DNA of 41,113 bases from Azohydromonas australica DSM 1124 (GTDB taxonomy: Bacteria > Pseudomonadota > Gammaproteobacteria > Burkholderiales > Burkholderiaceae_C), in contig NZ_AUMO01000079.1 in assembly GCF_000430725.1 (NCBI RefSeq), forward strand, positions 1 through 41,113, in the 5' to 3' direction. The notes beneath the pieces were generated by a model. The model made no database searches and was not told where the DNA came from. It saw only the letters and a program-made list of their open reading frames with translations. The position numbers and the translations under genes are program-made. How positions within the stretch are numbered: position 1 is the stretch's first letter; every line of letters begins with the position of its first letter. Positions 9,291 through 16,945 of this stretch are shown one piece after another.

Positions 9291-9316
9291 CGGCGCCATC
9301 ACACTCGATGGCGCCG
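9291..9316 (+). promoter_or_regulatory. perfect stem-loop in the leader of the demethylase operon
   Basis: CGGCGCCATC and its exact inverted copy flank a 6-nt loop (ACACTC). The structure ends 45 bp before the ATG at 9362. No T run follows, so it is not an ordinary terminator. It could be an operator or an RNA structure affecting translation or stability. Confidence 0.5.
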
Positions 9317-9361
9317 AATTAAAGAGCGGTCTGCGATGAGCGGACATAAGGAGACATAGCC

Positions 9362-10036
9362 ATGCAAAAGCAGTCGAGCTGGCAACCTGTCGCGCCATCG
9401 CACCATCTTCGCGCGGCAGACAACATCGTGGCCGGGTTCGTTGATGGCGAGGAGCTCGCCTTGTGGCGTGCCGCCGACGGCACGGCGCAGGCATGGGAGA
9501 ACCGCTGCCCGCACCGCGGCACGCGGCTGACGCTGGGCCGCATCCTCGACGGTCGGCTGTCATGCGCCTACCACGGCTGGGAGTTCACCGCCAACGGGGG
9601 GCGCTGCACGTCGATACCGGCGCACCCTTCCACCCCGGCGCCCAAGAACCTCAACGTGACCACGTACCCGGTCCTCGAGGCGGCGGGCATGGTCTGGGTG
9701 CGCAAGCGCGCGGCCGACGGCGGCGAGGCAGCGGCCCCGGCATTCGAGGAGGCCGGCCACTTCTGCCGCACGCTGAGCGTGTGTGCCACCGAGGCACGCG
9801 TCACGGAGCAGCTCATGGAGTTGCGGTTCAAGCAGGTGGCGCCCCGGACGTGGACGGGGGAGCTTGCGTCGCAACATTGCACGGTGTTCCTCAATGCAGC
9901 CAGCGATGCGCTGACCTTCGCGCACGTGTGGCTGACGCACAGGCCGCAGGCCCCGCAGCTCCTTGCGGTGATGGCGACGCTGGCCAGGCTGCGTGAGCGC
10001 GCCGAACAACCTCAACTCGCGGGGAACGCATCGTGA
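9362..10036 (+). CDS. ndmD: stand-alone Rieske [2Fe-2S] protein, equivalent to the N-terminal half of NdmD
   Basis: A 224-residue protein. Residues about 5-115 form a Rieske domain with both ligand motifs: CPHRG near 42-46 and CAYHGW near 62-67 (C-X-H ... C-X2-H). The flanking block WENRCPHRGTRLTLG is characteristic of the extra N-terminal Rieske domain of NdmD, the demethylase reductase of Pseudomonas putida CBB5. The remaining ~100 residues resemble the linker region before the flavin domain there. In CBB5 this domain is fused to the reductase; here it is separate, and the reductase is encoded at 10907. It should pass electrons to NdmC, which lacks its own Rieske centre. AGGAG precedes the ATG. 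The stop overlaps the next gene's GTG by 4 bp. The NdmD assignment rests on remembered family sequence. Confidence 0.8.
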   Translation: MQKQSSWQPVAPSHHLRAADNIVAGFVDGEELALWRAADGTAQAWENRCPHRGTRLTLGRILDGRLSCAYHGWEFTANGGRCTSIPAHPSTPAPKNLNVTTYPVLEAAGMVWVRKRAADGGEAAAPAFEEAGHFCRTLSVCATEARVTEQLMELRFKQVAPRTWTGELASQHCTVFLNAASDALTFAHVWLTHRPQAPQLLAVMATLARLRERAEQPQLAGNAS

Positions 10037-10893
10037 GCTTCCATACCACCGATCCCAACATGCTCGATTCCTGGCTCACCATCGGGCCGGCGAGTCGGCT
10101 CAAGGACGCCAGCCAGGCGAGCCCCTATCGCACGAAGCTGCTGGGCGCCGACGTGCTGGCCTGGAGCGATGCCGGCGGCAACCCCGTGGCCATGGCCGCG
10201 GGCAAGCTGCTGCCGTTGCAGGCCGCTTATGGCTACCTGTGGGTGTGCCCCAGCACGCGTCCGGCCAAGCCGCTGTTCTCGTTCCCGGAGTACGCCGAGC
10301 CGGGGCGGCGCCTGGTGGACTGCGATGGCATTGGCGTGGCCGTCTCGGGCCTGCGCATGGTCGAGAACTTCCTCGACATGGGGCACTTTCCCTACGTGCA
10401 CGCCAGCTACCTGGGCGAGGTGCCGCAGACGGAGGTCGCGCCCTACGAGGTCAGCATCGACGAGGTGGCCGACGAGATCTGGGCCACCGAGTGCCGCTTC
10501 TTCCAGCCGCGCACCTCCAAGTCCGCCACCACTGGCATGGAAGTGCAGTACCGCTACCGGGTCATGCAGCCCATGAGCGCGATCCTGTACAAGACGGCGT
10601 TCACCTATCCCGGCCACATGGACGCCATCGGGCTGTTCGTGCAGCCCGTGAGCGAGGAATCCGTCATCGCCTACTGCATGCTGGCGTTCTTCGATGACGC
10701 CACGCCGGAAGTCGACATGATCGCGTTCCAGCACACGATCTTCGGGCAGGACAAGCCGATCCTGGAGAACCAGCGGCCCAAGCGCATGCCGCTCAAGCCC
10801 GGCATCGAGATCCCCACCCGCTGCGACGCCACCTCCGTGGCCTACCGCCGCTGGCTCATGGCCAAGGGCGTGACCTACGGCGCCATCGTTTGA
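10033..10893 (+). CDS. ndmC: NdmC-like N7-demethylase catalytic subunit (no Rieske centre)
   Basis: A 286-residue Rieske-oxygenase-type catalytic protein without any C-X-H/C-X2-H motif. The mononuclear iron site is present: ENFLDMGHFPYVH near residues 114-126 supplies two histidines, and the Asp of GQDKPILE near residue 240 is the likely third ligand. Size and lack of a Rieske domain match NdmC (about 280 aa), which converts 7-methylxanthine to xanthine and formaldehyde using the Rieske domain of NdmD and a GST-like partner NdmE. Here all three partners are neighbours in one operon. The start is GTG, overlapping the previous stop (GTGA), so translation is coupled to the Rieske protein. Substrate position is inferred from family. 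Confidence 0.82.
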   Translation: MSFHTTDPNMLDSWLTIGPASRLKDASQASPYRTKLLGADVLAWSDAGGNPVAMAAGKLLPLQAAYGYLWVCPSTRPAKPLFSFPEYAEPGRRLVDCDGIGVAVSGLRMVENFLDMGHFPYVHASYLGEVPQTEVAPYEVSIDEVADEIWATECRFFQPRTSKSATTGMEVQYRYRVMQPMSAILYKTAFTYPGHMDAIGLFVQPVSEESVIAYCMLAFFDDATPEVDMIAFQHTIFGQDKPILENQRPKRMPLKPGIEIPTRCDATSVAYRRWLMAKGVTYGAIV

Positions 10894-10906
10894 GTGAGTC
10901 GCGAAC

Positions 10907-11875
10907 ATGGAACGCAGACCTTTCGTCGTACGCCGCAAGTGGGAGACCGCTGAAGGCATCTGTGGCCTGGAGCTGGTGCCCGAGGATGGATCGCCGCTGG
11001 GCGACATCGAGCCCGGCGCCCATGTCGAGTTCATCCTGGAGCGCCCGGGCCTGCCGCCGCTGGTGCGCCAATACTCGCTTTGCAACGCTCCGGGCGAGCG
11101 CGATGCGTATGTCTTCGGCATCAAGAAGGAGCCCTCGTCGCGTGGCGGCTCGTTGCACCTGCATTCGCTGAACGAGGGCAGCCGCCTCGTGCTGGGAGCC
11201 ACGCGCAACCACTTCCCGCTGGCCGCCGACGCGCAGTCGCACCTGCTGCTGGCCGGGGGCATCGGCATCACGCCGATGCTGTCGATGATGCAGGCGCTCG
11301 GCGCGCAGGGCAGGCGCTACGAGCTGCACTACTTCGTGCGCGGGAGCGAGCATGTGGCGTTCAAGGATCGGCTGGAGGCCGCACGCCAGCAGGGCCTGGT
11401 GCACATCCACGCCGGGCTGGACCCCGCGCAGACGCGCAAGGTGCTCCAGGAGCTGCTGGACCAGCCCGCTGCCGGTGCGCACGCCTACTGCTGCGGCCCC
11501 GGCGTCTTCATGGACACCGTCGAGGAGATCACCGCCGCGCAGTGGCCTGCACAGCAGGTGCACTTCGAGCGCTTCCAGGCCGACACCCGCCTGACGGCGC
11601 AGCCCGAGCAGGCCTTCACGGTGGTGCTGCACAAGCGCGGCACCCAGTGCCAGGTCGAGCCGGGCCAGAGCATCGTCAGCGCGCTGGCCCACGTCGGCTG
11701 CGAGGTCGACACCTCGTGCGAGCAGGGCGTGTGCGGCACCTGCCTCACCCGAGTGCTCGAAGGCACGCCCGACCACCGCGACGCCTACCTGAGCAAGGCG
11801 GAGCGGCAAAGCAACACGCAGATCCTGCCCTGCGTCTCGCGCTCGCTCTCCCCCGTGCTCGTCCTGGACCTCTAG
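10907..11875 (+). CDS. ndmD: demethylase reductase (FMN, NADH, plant-type 2Fe-2S), equivalent to the C-terminal part of NdmD
   Basis: A 322-residue reductase of the phthalate dioxygenase reductase class. The flavin-binding motif RQYSLCNAP is near residue 51, the nucleotide-binding motif LLAGGIGITPM near 115, and a C-terminal ferredoxin domain has CEVDTSCEQGVCGTC near 265 plus a last Cys in LPCVSR. It moves electrons from NADH to the Rieske centres of NdmA, NdmB and the separate Rieske protein. CBB5 NdmD carries an N-terminal Rieske domain in the same chain; this protein lacks it, and that domain is encoded at 9362-10036. The gene is 13 bp after ndmC and 13 bp before the GST gene. Confidence 0.88.
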   Translation: MERRPFVVRRKWETAEGICGLELVPEDGSPLGDIEPGAHVEFILERPGLPPLVRQYSLCNAPGERDAYVFGIKKEPSSRGGSLHLHSLNEGSRLVLGATRNHFPLAADAQSHLLLAGGIGITPMLSMMQALGAQGRRYELHYFVRGSEHVAFKDRLEAARQQGLVHIHAGLDPAQTRKVLQELLDQPAAGAHAYCCGPGVFMDTVEEITAAQWPAQQVHFERFQADTRLTAQPEQAFTVVLHKRGTQCQVEPGQSIVSALAHVGCEVDTSCEQGVCGTCLTRVLEGTPDHRDAYLSKAERQSNTQILPCVSRSLSPVLVLDL

Positions 11876-11888
11876 CAGCCCGCTACCC

Positions 11889-12542
11889 ATGAAGCTTTAC
11901 GACTACGAACTCTCCGGCAACTGCTACAAGGTCAGACTGCTGCTGCACCTGCTGCGCGTGCCCTGCGACAAGGTGGCGGTGGATTTCCACCCCGGCAGGC
12001 AGCACAAGTCCGAGTGGTTCCTCAACGAGGTGAACCCGCTGGGCCAGCTGCCCGTGCTCGAGGACGACGGACAGCTGCTGCGCGACGCACAGGCGATCCT
12101 GGTGTACCTGGCCAGCCGCTACGACAGCTCGGGCCAGTGGTACCCGCAGGACGCGCGCGCGCGCGGCGAGATCCAGATCTGGCTGGCCATGGCCGACGAG
12201 CTCACCCGCACCGCCTCGGCCGCACGGCTGCACGACGCGCTGGGCTACACGCAGTTCGACATCCAGGCGTGCCGTGCCGGCGCGCGCGCGGCGCTGCGCG
12301 TGCTCGACGACCACCTCGCCCAGCGCCAGGCCCTGGGCCACACCTGGCTGGTGGGGGCGGCACCCACCATCGCCGACATCGCCTGCTTCCCCTACGCCGC
12401 GCTGGCCAATGAGGGCGGCATCTCGCTGGATGCCTTCCCGGCACTGCGCCAGTGGCTGTGGTCCTTCCGCAGCCAGCCCGACTTCATCGGCATGGCGGGA
12501 ATCATGGCCGTGCACCTGCACACCGCCGAGGCAAGCGCGTGA
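11889..12542 (+). CDS. ndmE: glutathione S-transferase-like protein, NdmE type
   Basis: A 217-residue cytosolic GST-fold protein: a thioredoxin-like N-terminal domain (MKLYDYELSGNCYKVRLLLHL, then NPLGQLPVLEDDG and the DAQAILVYLA helix) and an all-helical C-terminal domain with the usual IADIACFPY motif. In CBB5, NdmE is a GST homologue needed for the NdmC/NdmD complex and thought to be structural rather than to use glutathione. The position directly after ndmC and the reductase supports that role here. It is GC-rich like the rest of the operon, with 23 bp to the next start. Confidence 0.85.
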   Translation: MKLYDYELSGNCYKVRLLLHLLRVPCDKVAVDFHPGRQHKSEWFLNEVNPLGQLPVLEDDGQLLRDAQAILVYLASRYDSSGQWYPQDARARGEIQIWLAMADELTRTASAARLHDALGYTQFDIQACRAGARAALRVLDDHLAQRQALGHTWLVGAAPTIADIACFPYAALANEGGISLDAFPALRQWLWSFRSQPDFIGMAGIMAVHLHTAEASA

Positions 12543-12565
12543 CAACACGAACTCCGGAGACAACG

Positions 12566-13630
12566 ATGACCAGACCGCTGATCGAAGACCGCAGCTTCCT
12601 GCGCCACTTCTGGCACCCCGTGTGCACCCGTCAGGAGCTCGAGGCCGCCCACCCATCCGGCCGCGGCCCCATGGCAGTGACGCTGCTGGGCGAGAAGCTG
12701 GTGGTGGCCAACCTGGGCGGCAAGATCGTCGCGATGCAGGACCGCTGCGCGCACCGCTTCGCCGCGCTGTCCAAGGGCAGCGTCGACGGCGACAAGCTGC
12801 GCTGCAACTACCACGGCTGGCGCTACGACGCCGGCGGCCGCGCCGTGCACATCCCGGCCTGTCCCGAGCAGCCCATCCCGCGCAAGGCCGTTGCCACCGC
12901 GTACGAGTGCGAGGTGCGCTACGACCTGGTATGGGTGCGCCTGGACAGCTCCTGGCAATGCACCGAGATTCCCTACTTCAGCGAGTGGGAGCAGCCCGGC
13001 ATGCGCAACGTGGTGGTGCCTTCCTACGTCTGGAACACCGCCTCGGAGCGGCGCTGGGAGAACTTCACCGACCTCTCGCACTTCGCGTTCGTGCACCCGG
13101 GCACGCTGTACGACCCCGCGTACGACCGCCCGCCCATCCCGGCCGTGGACCGCGTGGACGGCGAGATGCGCTTTGCCATCGAGCCGCCGCCGGAGATGCT
13201 GGAGAACCTGCCGCAGAACTGCCCGATCGGCTCGTTCACCTACCGCTGCGCGATGCCGTACTCGATCAACCTCGTCATCCGGCTGTACCGCGACGACACC
13301 ACGTTCACGCTGTGGACGACCTCCAGCCCCATCGACGAGACGCACTGCCGCAACTTCCTGATCATCGCGCGCGCCGAGAAGGACGACGACCCCGACCACC
13401 AGCACATCGCCTTCCAGAAGCTCGTGCTGCAGGAAGACCAGCCCATCATCGAGTCGCAGTGGCCCGCGGAGATCTCGATGGAGGAGGTCTCGCTGGTTAC
13501 CGACAAGGTGTCCAACCAGTACCGCAAGTGGCTGCGCGAGCTGTCCATCGCCGCAGCCCAGGGCAAGGATGCCTTCGTCAAGGCCTTGCACACCTCGGTG
13601 ACTGACTCCGCGTCGCTGCCAACCGTCTAG
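12566..13630 (+). CDS. ndmB: NdmB-like N3-demethylase (Rieske non-heme iron oxygenase)
   Basis: A 354-residue Rieske oxygenase. Rieske ligands are in CAHRF near residue 65 and CNYHGW near 86. The iron site is in ENFTDLSHFAFVHPG near 170-184, with the Asp of EDQPIIES near 293. The blocks LWTTSSPID, CRNFLIIAR and DQPIIESQWP agree better with NdmB (theobromine to 7-methylxanthine) than with NdmA. The NdmA-like gene is 1 kb downstream, so the two are distinct in the same cluster. I chose ATG 12566 because CGGAGA precedes it and the protein then begins like NdmA (RPLIEDRSFLRHFWHP). Upstream in-frame starts would overlap the GST gene. Confidence 0.87.
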   Translation: MTRPLIEDRSFLRHFWHPVCTRQELEAAHPSGRGPMAVTLLGEKLVVANLGGKIVAMQDRCAHRFAALSKGSVDGDKLRCNYHGWRYDAGGRAVHIPACPEQPIPRKAVATAYECEVRYDLVWVRLDSSWQCTEIPYFSEWEQPGMRNVVVPSYVWNTASERRWENFTDLSHFAFVHPGTLYDPAYDRPPIPAVDRVDGEMRFAIEPPPEMLENLPQNCPIGSFTYRCAMPYSINLVIRLYRDDTTFTLWTTSSPIDETHCRNFLIIARAEKDDDPDHQHIAFQKLVLQEDQPIIESQWPAEISMEEVSLVTDKVSNQYRKWLRELSIAAAQGKDAFVKALHTSVTDSASLPTV

Positions 13631-13636
13631 CCCCCT

Positions 13637-13660
13637 GAGCACCCCAGGGTGCTCCACCTT
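13637..13660 (+). terminator. hairpin after the ndm operon
   Basis: GAGCACC pairs with GGTGCTC around a CCAG loop, 7 bp after the stop of the last operon gene. The tail is CACCTTT rather than a clean T run. It probably terminates or attenuates transcription before the porin gene. Confidence 0.5.
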
Positions 13661-13743
13661 TCGTAAGGCTTGCAACAGCCATGGCCGGTGGCCAGGGCAG
13701 GGCGTCGCTTTGCGCACTCAACGACCAACTGTCAAGGGATGAC

Positions 13744-14574
13744 ATGAACCTTCGTACTACCTGCCGCGCCGCAGTGACAACGGTGCTTCTCGCAGCGGCG
13801 GCTGCTGCCAATTCAGCAGAGTGGAGTGACACCTTCATCGGATACAGCAGAGGCAGCGGCTTCAGAGACCCAGGTGTCGACACAAAGGTGCGAAAGGACA
13901 TCGTCAACCTCACGCATGTCAGCGGCTACAGCCTGGGAACGAATTTCTTCAATGTCGACATGCTGAGGTCGGACGATCACCAGAAAGCTCACGACAGTGC
14001 GCGAAACGCACAAGAGGTTTATGTAGTTTACAACACAACGCTGAGCTTCGGAAAGCTGCGTAAATCGCCGGTCGCCTTCGGCCCGGTGCGCGACGTCGGA
14101 TGGGACGCTGGCTTCGATTTCAGCTCAAAGAACGATGCCTTTGGCGGTGCTGTCCTCAAGCTCCTTACTGGCCCCAGGTTCGACTTCAACGTGCCGGGCC
14201 TGTTCGCGGTTAGCGCGCTGGCCATGCAGAGTTGGGGAAACAACTCCATTTCGGGCGCCGACATCAAGTACGACCTGGCTTGGCGCTTGGCAACTGTCTG
14301 GCGTTTCGACGTCCCGCTTGGCCTGCCCGCGGTCTTCAAGGGGTGGGCTACGTACACCGGTCCCACGGGGCGCGACGGTTTCGGTAATGACACACATCCG
14401 GAAACTTGGATTGAAACCTCCCTGCTGTGGGACCTGGGGTCGCTGGCGGGGAAAGACAAGGTTTTGTACGGAGGGGTGGGATACCAGTACATCCGCAACA
14501 AGTTCAGCAATGCAAAGACCATCCCCGGAACAAAGACCTCAACGCCAATGCTCAAACTCGAAGTTCACTTTTGA
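13744..14574 (+). CDS. Tsx/OmpK-like outer-membrane nucleoside channel
   Basis: A 276-residue outer-membrane protein. A signal peptide is plain (positive start MNLRTTCR, then an Ala-rich hydrophobic stretch ending ANSAEW). The rest has beta-barrel character and ends in Phe (LKLEVHF). The blocks HVSGYSLGTNFFNVDML, GPVRDVGWDAGFDF and FGNDTHPETW fit the nucleoside-specific channel family (Tsx/OmpK). It is the likely outer-membrane route for methylxanthines, by analogy and position between ndmB and ndmA. ATG 13744 was chosen because it starts the signal peptide. The longer frame from 13681 would add a non-signal extension. Confidence 0.82.
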   Translation: MNLRTTCRAAVTTVLLAAAAAANSAEWSDTFIGYSRGSGFRDPGVDTKVRKDIVNLTHVSGYSLGTNFFNVDMLRSDDHQKAHDSARNAQEVYVVYNTTLSFGKLRKSPVAFGPVRDVGWDAGFDFSSKNDAFGGAVLKLLTGPRFDFNVPGLFAVSALAMQSWGNNSISGADIKYDLAWRLATVWRFDVPLGLPAVFKGWATYTGPTGRDGFGNDTHPETWIETSLLWDLGSLAGKDKVLYGGVGYQYIRNKFSNAKTIPGTKTSTPMLKLEVHF

Positions 14575-14598
14575 AAGTGCATTGAGATCGCATTTCAC

Positions 14599-14621
14599 AT
14601 AAACATCGCAGTGATGTTTAT
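14599..14621 (+). promoter_or_regulatory. inverted repeat before ndmA
   Basis: ATAAACATC and its exact inverted copy flank GCAGT. It begins 25 bp after the porin stop and ends 34 bp before the ndmA start. It is AT-rich and followed by TTTG, so it could be a weak terminator of the porin gene, but its position also suits an operator. It does not match the LysR palindrome. Confidence 0.45.
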
Positions 14622-14655
14622 TTGATGTTCACCCGTGGTTGCAAAGGAGACCAAC

Positions 14656-15711
14656 ATGCAAGTCAAACCGCTCATCAAGGACAATACCTTCCTCAGGCAC
14701 TTCTGGCACCCGGTGGCCACTGTCCAAGAACTGGAGCAATCCAGCGCTGACGGCCTGGGGCCGATGGCAGTGCGGCTGCTCAACGAGAACTTGGTGGTCG
14801 CAAACCTCAATGGCGAATACGTGGCCATGCGCGATCGCTGCCCGCACCGCTCGGCCAAGCTGTCCGATGGCAGCGTGCACGGGGCCGAGATCCAGTGTCC
14901 TTACCACGGATGGCGTTATGGCGCCGACGGCGCTTGCAAGCACATCCCGGCTCTTCCGGAAGGCCCCATTCCCAGCAAAGCGAAGGTCGAGAAGTTCGCA
15001 TGCCAGGAGAAGTACGGTTTGCTGTGGGTCCGCCTCGACTGCTCGTTCGACTGCACAGAAATCCCGCATTTCAGCGTGGCGGGTGACACCAAGTTCAAGA
15101 CCATCGTCCACGAGCCCTACTGGTGGAAAACTTCCGCCGCACGCCGGTGGGAAAACTTCACCGACTTTTCCCACTTCGCGTTCGTGCACCCGAAGACGCT
15201 GTTCGATCCGAACGCGGCTCAGCCTCCGCTGGTGCCAATGGATCGGGTGAACGGTCAGTTCCGCTTCGTGTACGACACGCCACGCGGCATGGACGTCGCC
15301 AAGATCTCCGTCATCGGCAAGTTCTCGTACACGTGCAGCATGCCGTTCGCCATCAACCTGTCGTCCGAAAAGTACAGCGATGGCACGACCAGCGTGCTGT
15401 TCAACGTTTCTTGTCCCGTGTCCGACACGGAAACGAAGAACTTCCTGCTCTTCGCTCGCGAGAAGCATGACGACTCCGATTGGCCGCACATTGCCTTCAA
15501 CAACCTGGTGTTCGATGAAGACCAGCCGGTCATCGAAGGCGAGTCGCCTCAGTACATCCCGGACGACGAAGTTTCCGTCGTGACCGACAAGGTCTCAACG
15601 CAGTACCGAAAGTGGCTGCGGGAACTGGAAACCGCAGCACTCGAGGGCAAGGAGGCTTTCAAGAGGGCTCTGCATACCCGGGTCATCGAAAGCGATCGGA
15701 CCTACGACTAA
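14656..15711 (+). CDS. ndmA: NdmA-like N1-demethylase (Rieske non-heme iron oxygenase)
   Basis: A 351-residue Rieske oxygenase very close to remembered NdmA of P. putida CBB5 throughout (LRHFWHPVATVQELE, EYVAMRDRCPHRSAKLS, EPYWWKTSAARRWENFTD, VIESDRTYD at the C-terminus). Rieske ligands are in CPHRS near residue 63 and CPYHGW near 84. The iron site is ENFTDFSHFAFVHP near 168, with Asp in DEDQPVIE near 291. NdmA removes the N1 methyl group (caffeine to theobromine) with electrons from NdmD, releasing formaldehyde. ATG 14656 follows AAAGGAGACC. Its base composition is less GC-rich than the upstream operon, and it is separated from it by the porin gene. Confidence 0.9.
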   Translation: MQVKPLIKDNTFLRHFWHPVATVQELEQSSADGLGPMAVRLLNENLVVANLNGEYVAMRDRCPHRSAKLSDGSVHGAEIQCPYHGWRYGADGACKHIPALPEGPIPSKAKVEKFACQEKYGLLWVRLDCSFDCTEIPHFSVAGDTKFKTIVHEPYWWKTSAARRWENFTDFSHFAFVHPKTLFDPNAAQPPLVPMDRVNGQFRFVYDTPRGMDVAKISVIGKFSYTCSMPFAINLSSEKYSDGTTSVLFNVSCPVSDTETKNFLLFAREKHDDSDWPHIAFNNLVFDEDQPVIEGESPQYIPDDEVSVVTDKVSTQYRKWLRELETAALEGKEAFKRALHTRVIESDRTYD

Positions 15712-15784
15712 CGACGTTTATCAAGTCGAGGATGGGCTCTCGCATTTGCCTCTAGCAAGAGAGCTCGGCTGGTCTTGATCTCCG

Positions 15785-15814
15785 GCAGCCGCCTCCGAGC
15801 GGCGGCTGCTATTT
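15785..15814 (+). terminator. hairpin between ndmA and the BMP gene
   Basis: GCAGCCGCC pairs perfectly with GGCGGCTGC around a 7-nt loop, followed by TATTTC. It lies 73 bp after the ndmA stop and just upstream of the ribosome site of the binding-protein gene. It is probably a terminator or a strong mRNA stabilising structure. Confidence 0.55.
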
Positions 15815-15837
15815 CGCATCGAACCGGAGAACCACTT

Positions 15838-16917
15838 ATGTCTTTGCTCAAACATGCGCTTGTCGCTATCTCGCTGGTCGCTGCAAACATGGCAGTCGTT
15901 GCGGCGGAACCGCTGAAGATCACCTTTGTCTACAGTGCGCCCATCGGCGATGGTGGCTGGAACTTCGCGCATGAGAAGGCGCGCCGTGAGGTCCAAGCCA
16001 AGTTCGGCGACAAGATCAAGACCAACTACCTCGAGGGCGTTGCAGACGGGGCGGACTCGGAACGAGTGATGCGGGACGTGATTGTCCAAGGCAGCAGCAT
16101 GGTGGTCGGCACGAGCTTCGGCTACATGGGCCCGATGCTCAAACTGTCCAATGATTTCAAGAACGTGAAGTTCGAGCACGTGTCCGGGTACAAGACCTCC
16201 CCGAACATGCGCACGTTCAACAGTCGGATCTATGAGGGCTATTACCTCGCTGGCGTGGTTGCCGCGAGCATGACGAAGACCAACGTGTTGGGCTTCGTTG
16301 GTGCAGTGCCCATTCCGGAAGTATTCCGCAACCTCAACAGCTTCACGCTGGGGGCTCAGTCGGTCAATCCGAAGATCACCACCAAGGTGGTGTGGATCAA
16401 CGAATGGTTCAATCCGCCCAAAGAGACTGAGGCGGCCAACTCGCTCATCAATGCCGGCGCCGATGTTCTGATGCAGAACACGGCGTCGTCCGCCGTCCCG
16501 CAAGCGGCGGAAGCGCGCGGCAAACGGGGCTTCGGCGTCTACTCGGACATGAAATCGTATGCGCCGAAGGCCATGCTGGGGTCCGCAATCATCAACTGGA
16601 CGCCGTACTACACCCAAGCGATCGAAGACCTGCTCAATGGGACGTGGAAAAACACTTCGAGTCTTTGGGGCGTCAAGCAAAACTCCATAGACCTCGTTTC
16701 GGTCCCGGACGACGTGCCGGCATCTGCGAAGCAAAAGCTGGAAGAGGTGAAGGACGGTCTGCGCAAGGGTACCTTCGCCATTTGGAAGGGCCCTATCGTC
16801 GACCAGGCCGGCAAGGAAAGGGTGGCATCCAACGTCGAGGCGACCGATCAGTTCCTGGAGCGCATTGACTTTTACGTCAAGGGCGTGGAGGGCAACCTCC
16901 CATCGTCGGCGAAGTAG
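15838..16917 (+). CDS. BMP-family substrate-binding protein of an ABC importer
   Basis: A 359-residue periplasmic binding protein of the BMP/PnrA family, with a signal peptide (MSLLKHALVAISLVAANMAVVAAEP). The mature part starts with KITFVYSAPIGDGGWNFAHE, the family's first strand and ligand loop. Later blocks are SRIYEGYYLAGVVAA, NEWFNPPKETEAANSLINAGADV and WTPYYTQAIEDLLNGTW. The family binds purine nucleosides or bases. Here it should hand a methylxanthine or xanthine to the ABC permeases encoded at 390-3959, the matching transporter type but about 12 kb away. ATG 15838 follows CCGGAGA and starts the signal peptide. Confidence 0.88.
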   Translation: MSLLKHALVAISLVAANMAVVAAEPLKITFVYSAPIGDGGWNFAHEKARREVQAKFGDKIKTNYLEGVADGADSERVMRDVIVQGSSMVVGTSFGYMGPMLKLSNDFKNVKFEHVSGYKTSPNMRTFNSRIYEGYYLAGVVAASMTKTNVLGFVGAVPIPEVFRNLNSFTLGAQSVNPKITTKVVWINEWFNPPKETEAANSLINAGADVLMQNTASSAVPQAAEARGKRGFGVYSDMKSYAPKAMLGSAIINWTPYYTQAIEDLLNGTWKNTSSLWGVKQNSIDLVSVPDDVPASAKQKLEEVKDGLRKGTFAIWKGPIVDQAGKERVASNVEATDQFLERIDFYVKGVEGNLPSSAK

Positions 16918-16945
16918 GACGAGTCGAACCCATCGGCGTTCACGC

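Noticed and set aside
10012..11271. Minus-strand frame of 419 codons over ndmC and the reductase
   Set aside because: Antisense to genes with clear iron-site and flavin motifs and no similarity of its own.
12392..13717. Minus-strand frame of 441 codons over ndmB and the end of the GST gene
   Set aside because: Antisense to two well-supported genes, with the His/Val/Arg/Ala-rich composition typical of shadow frames.
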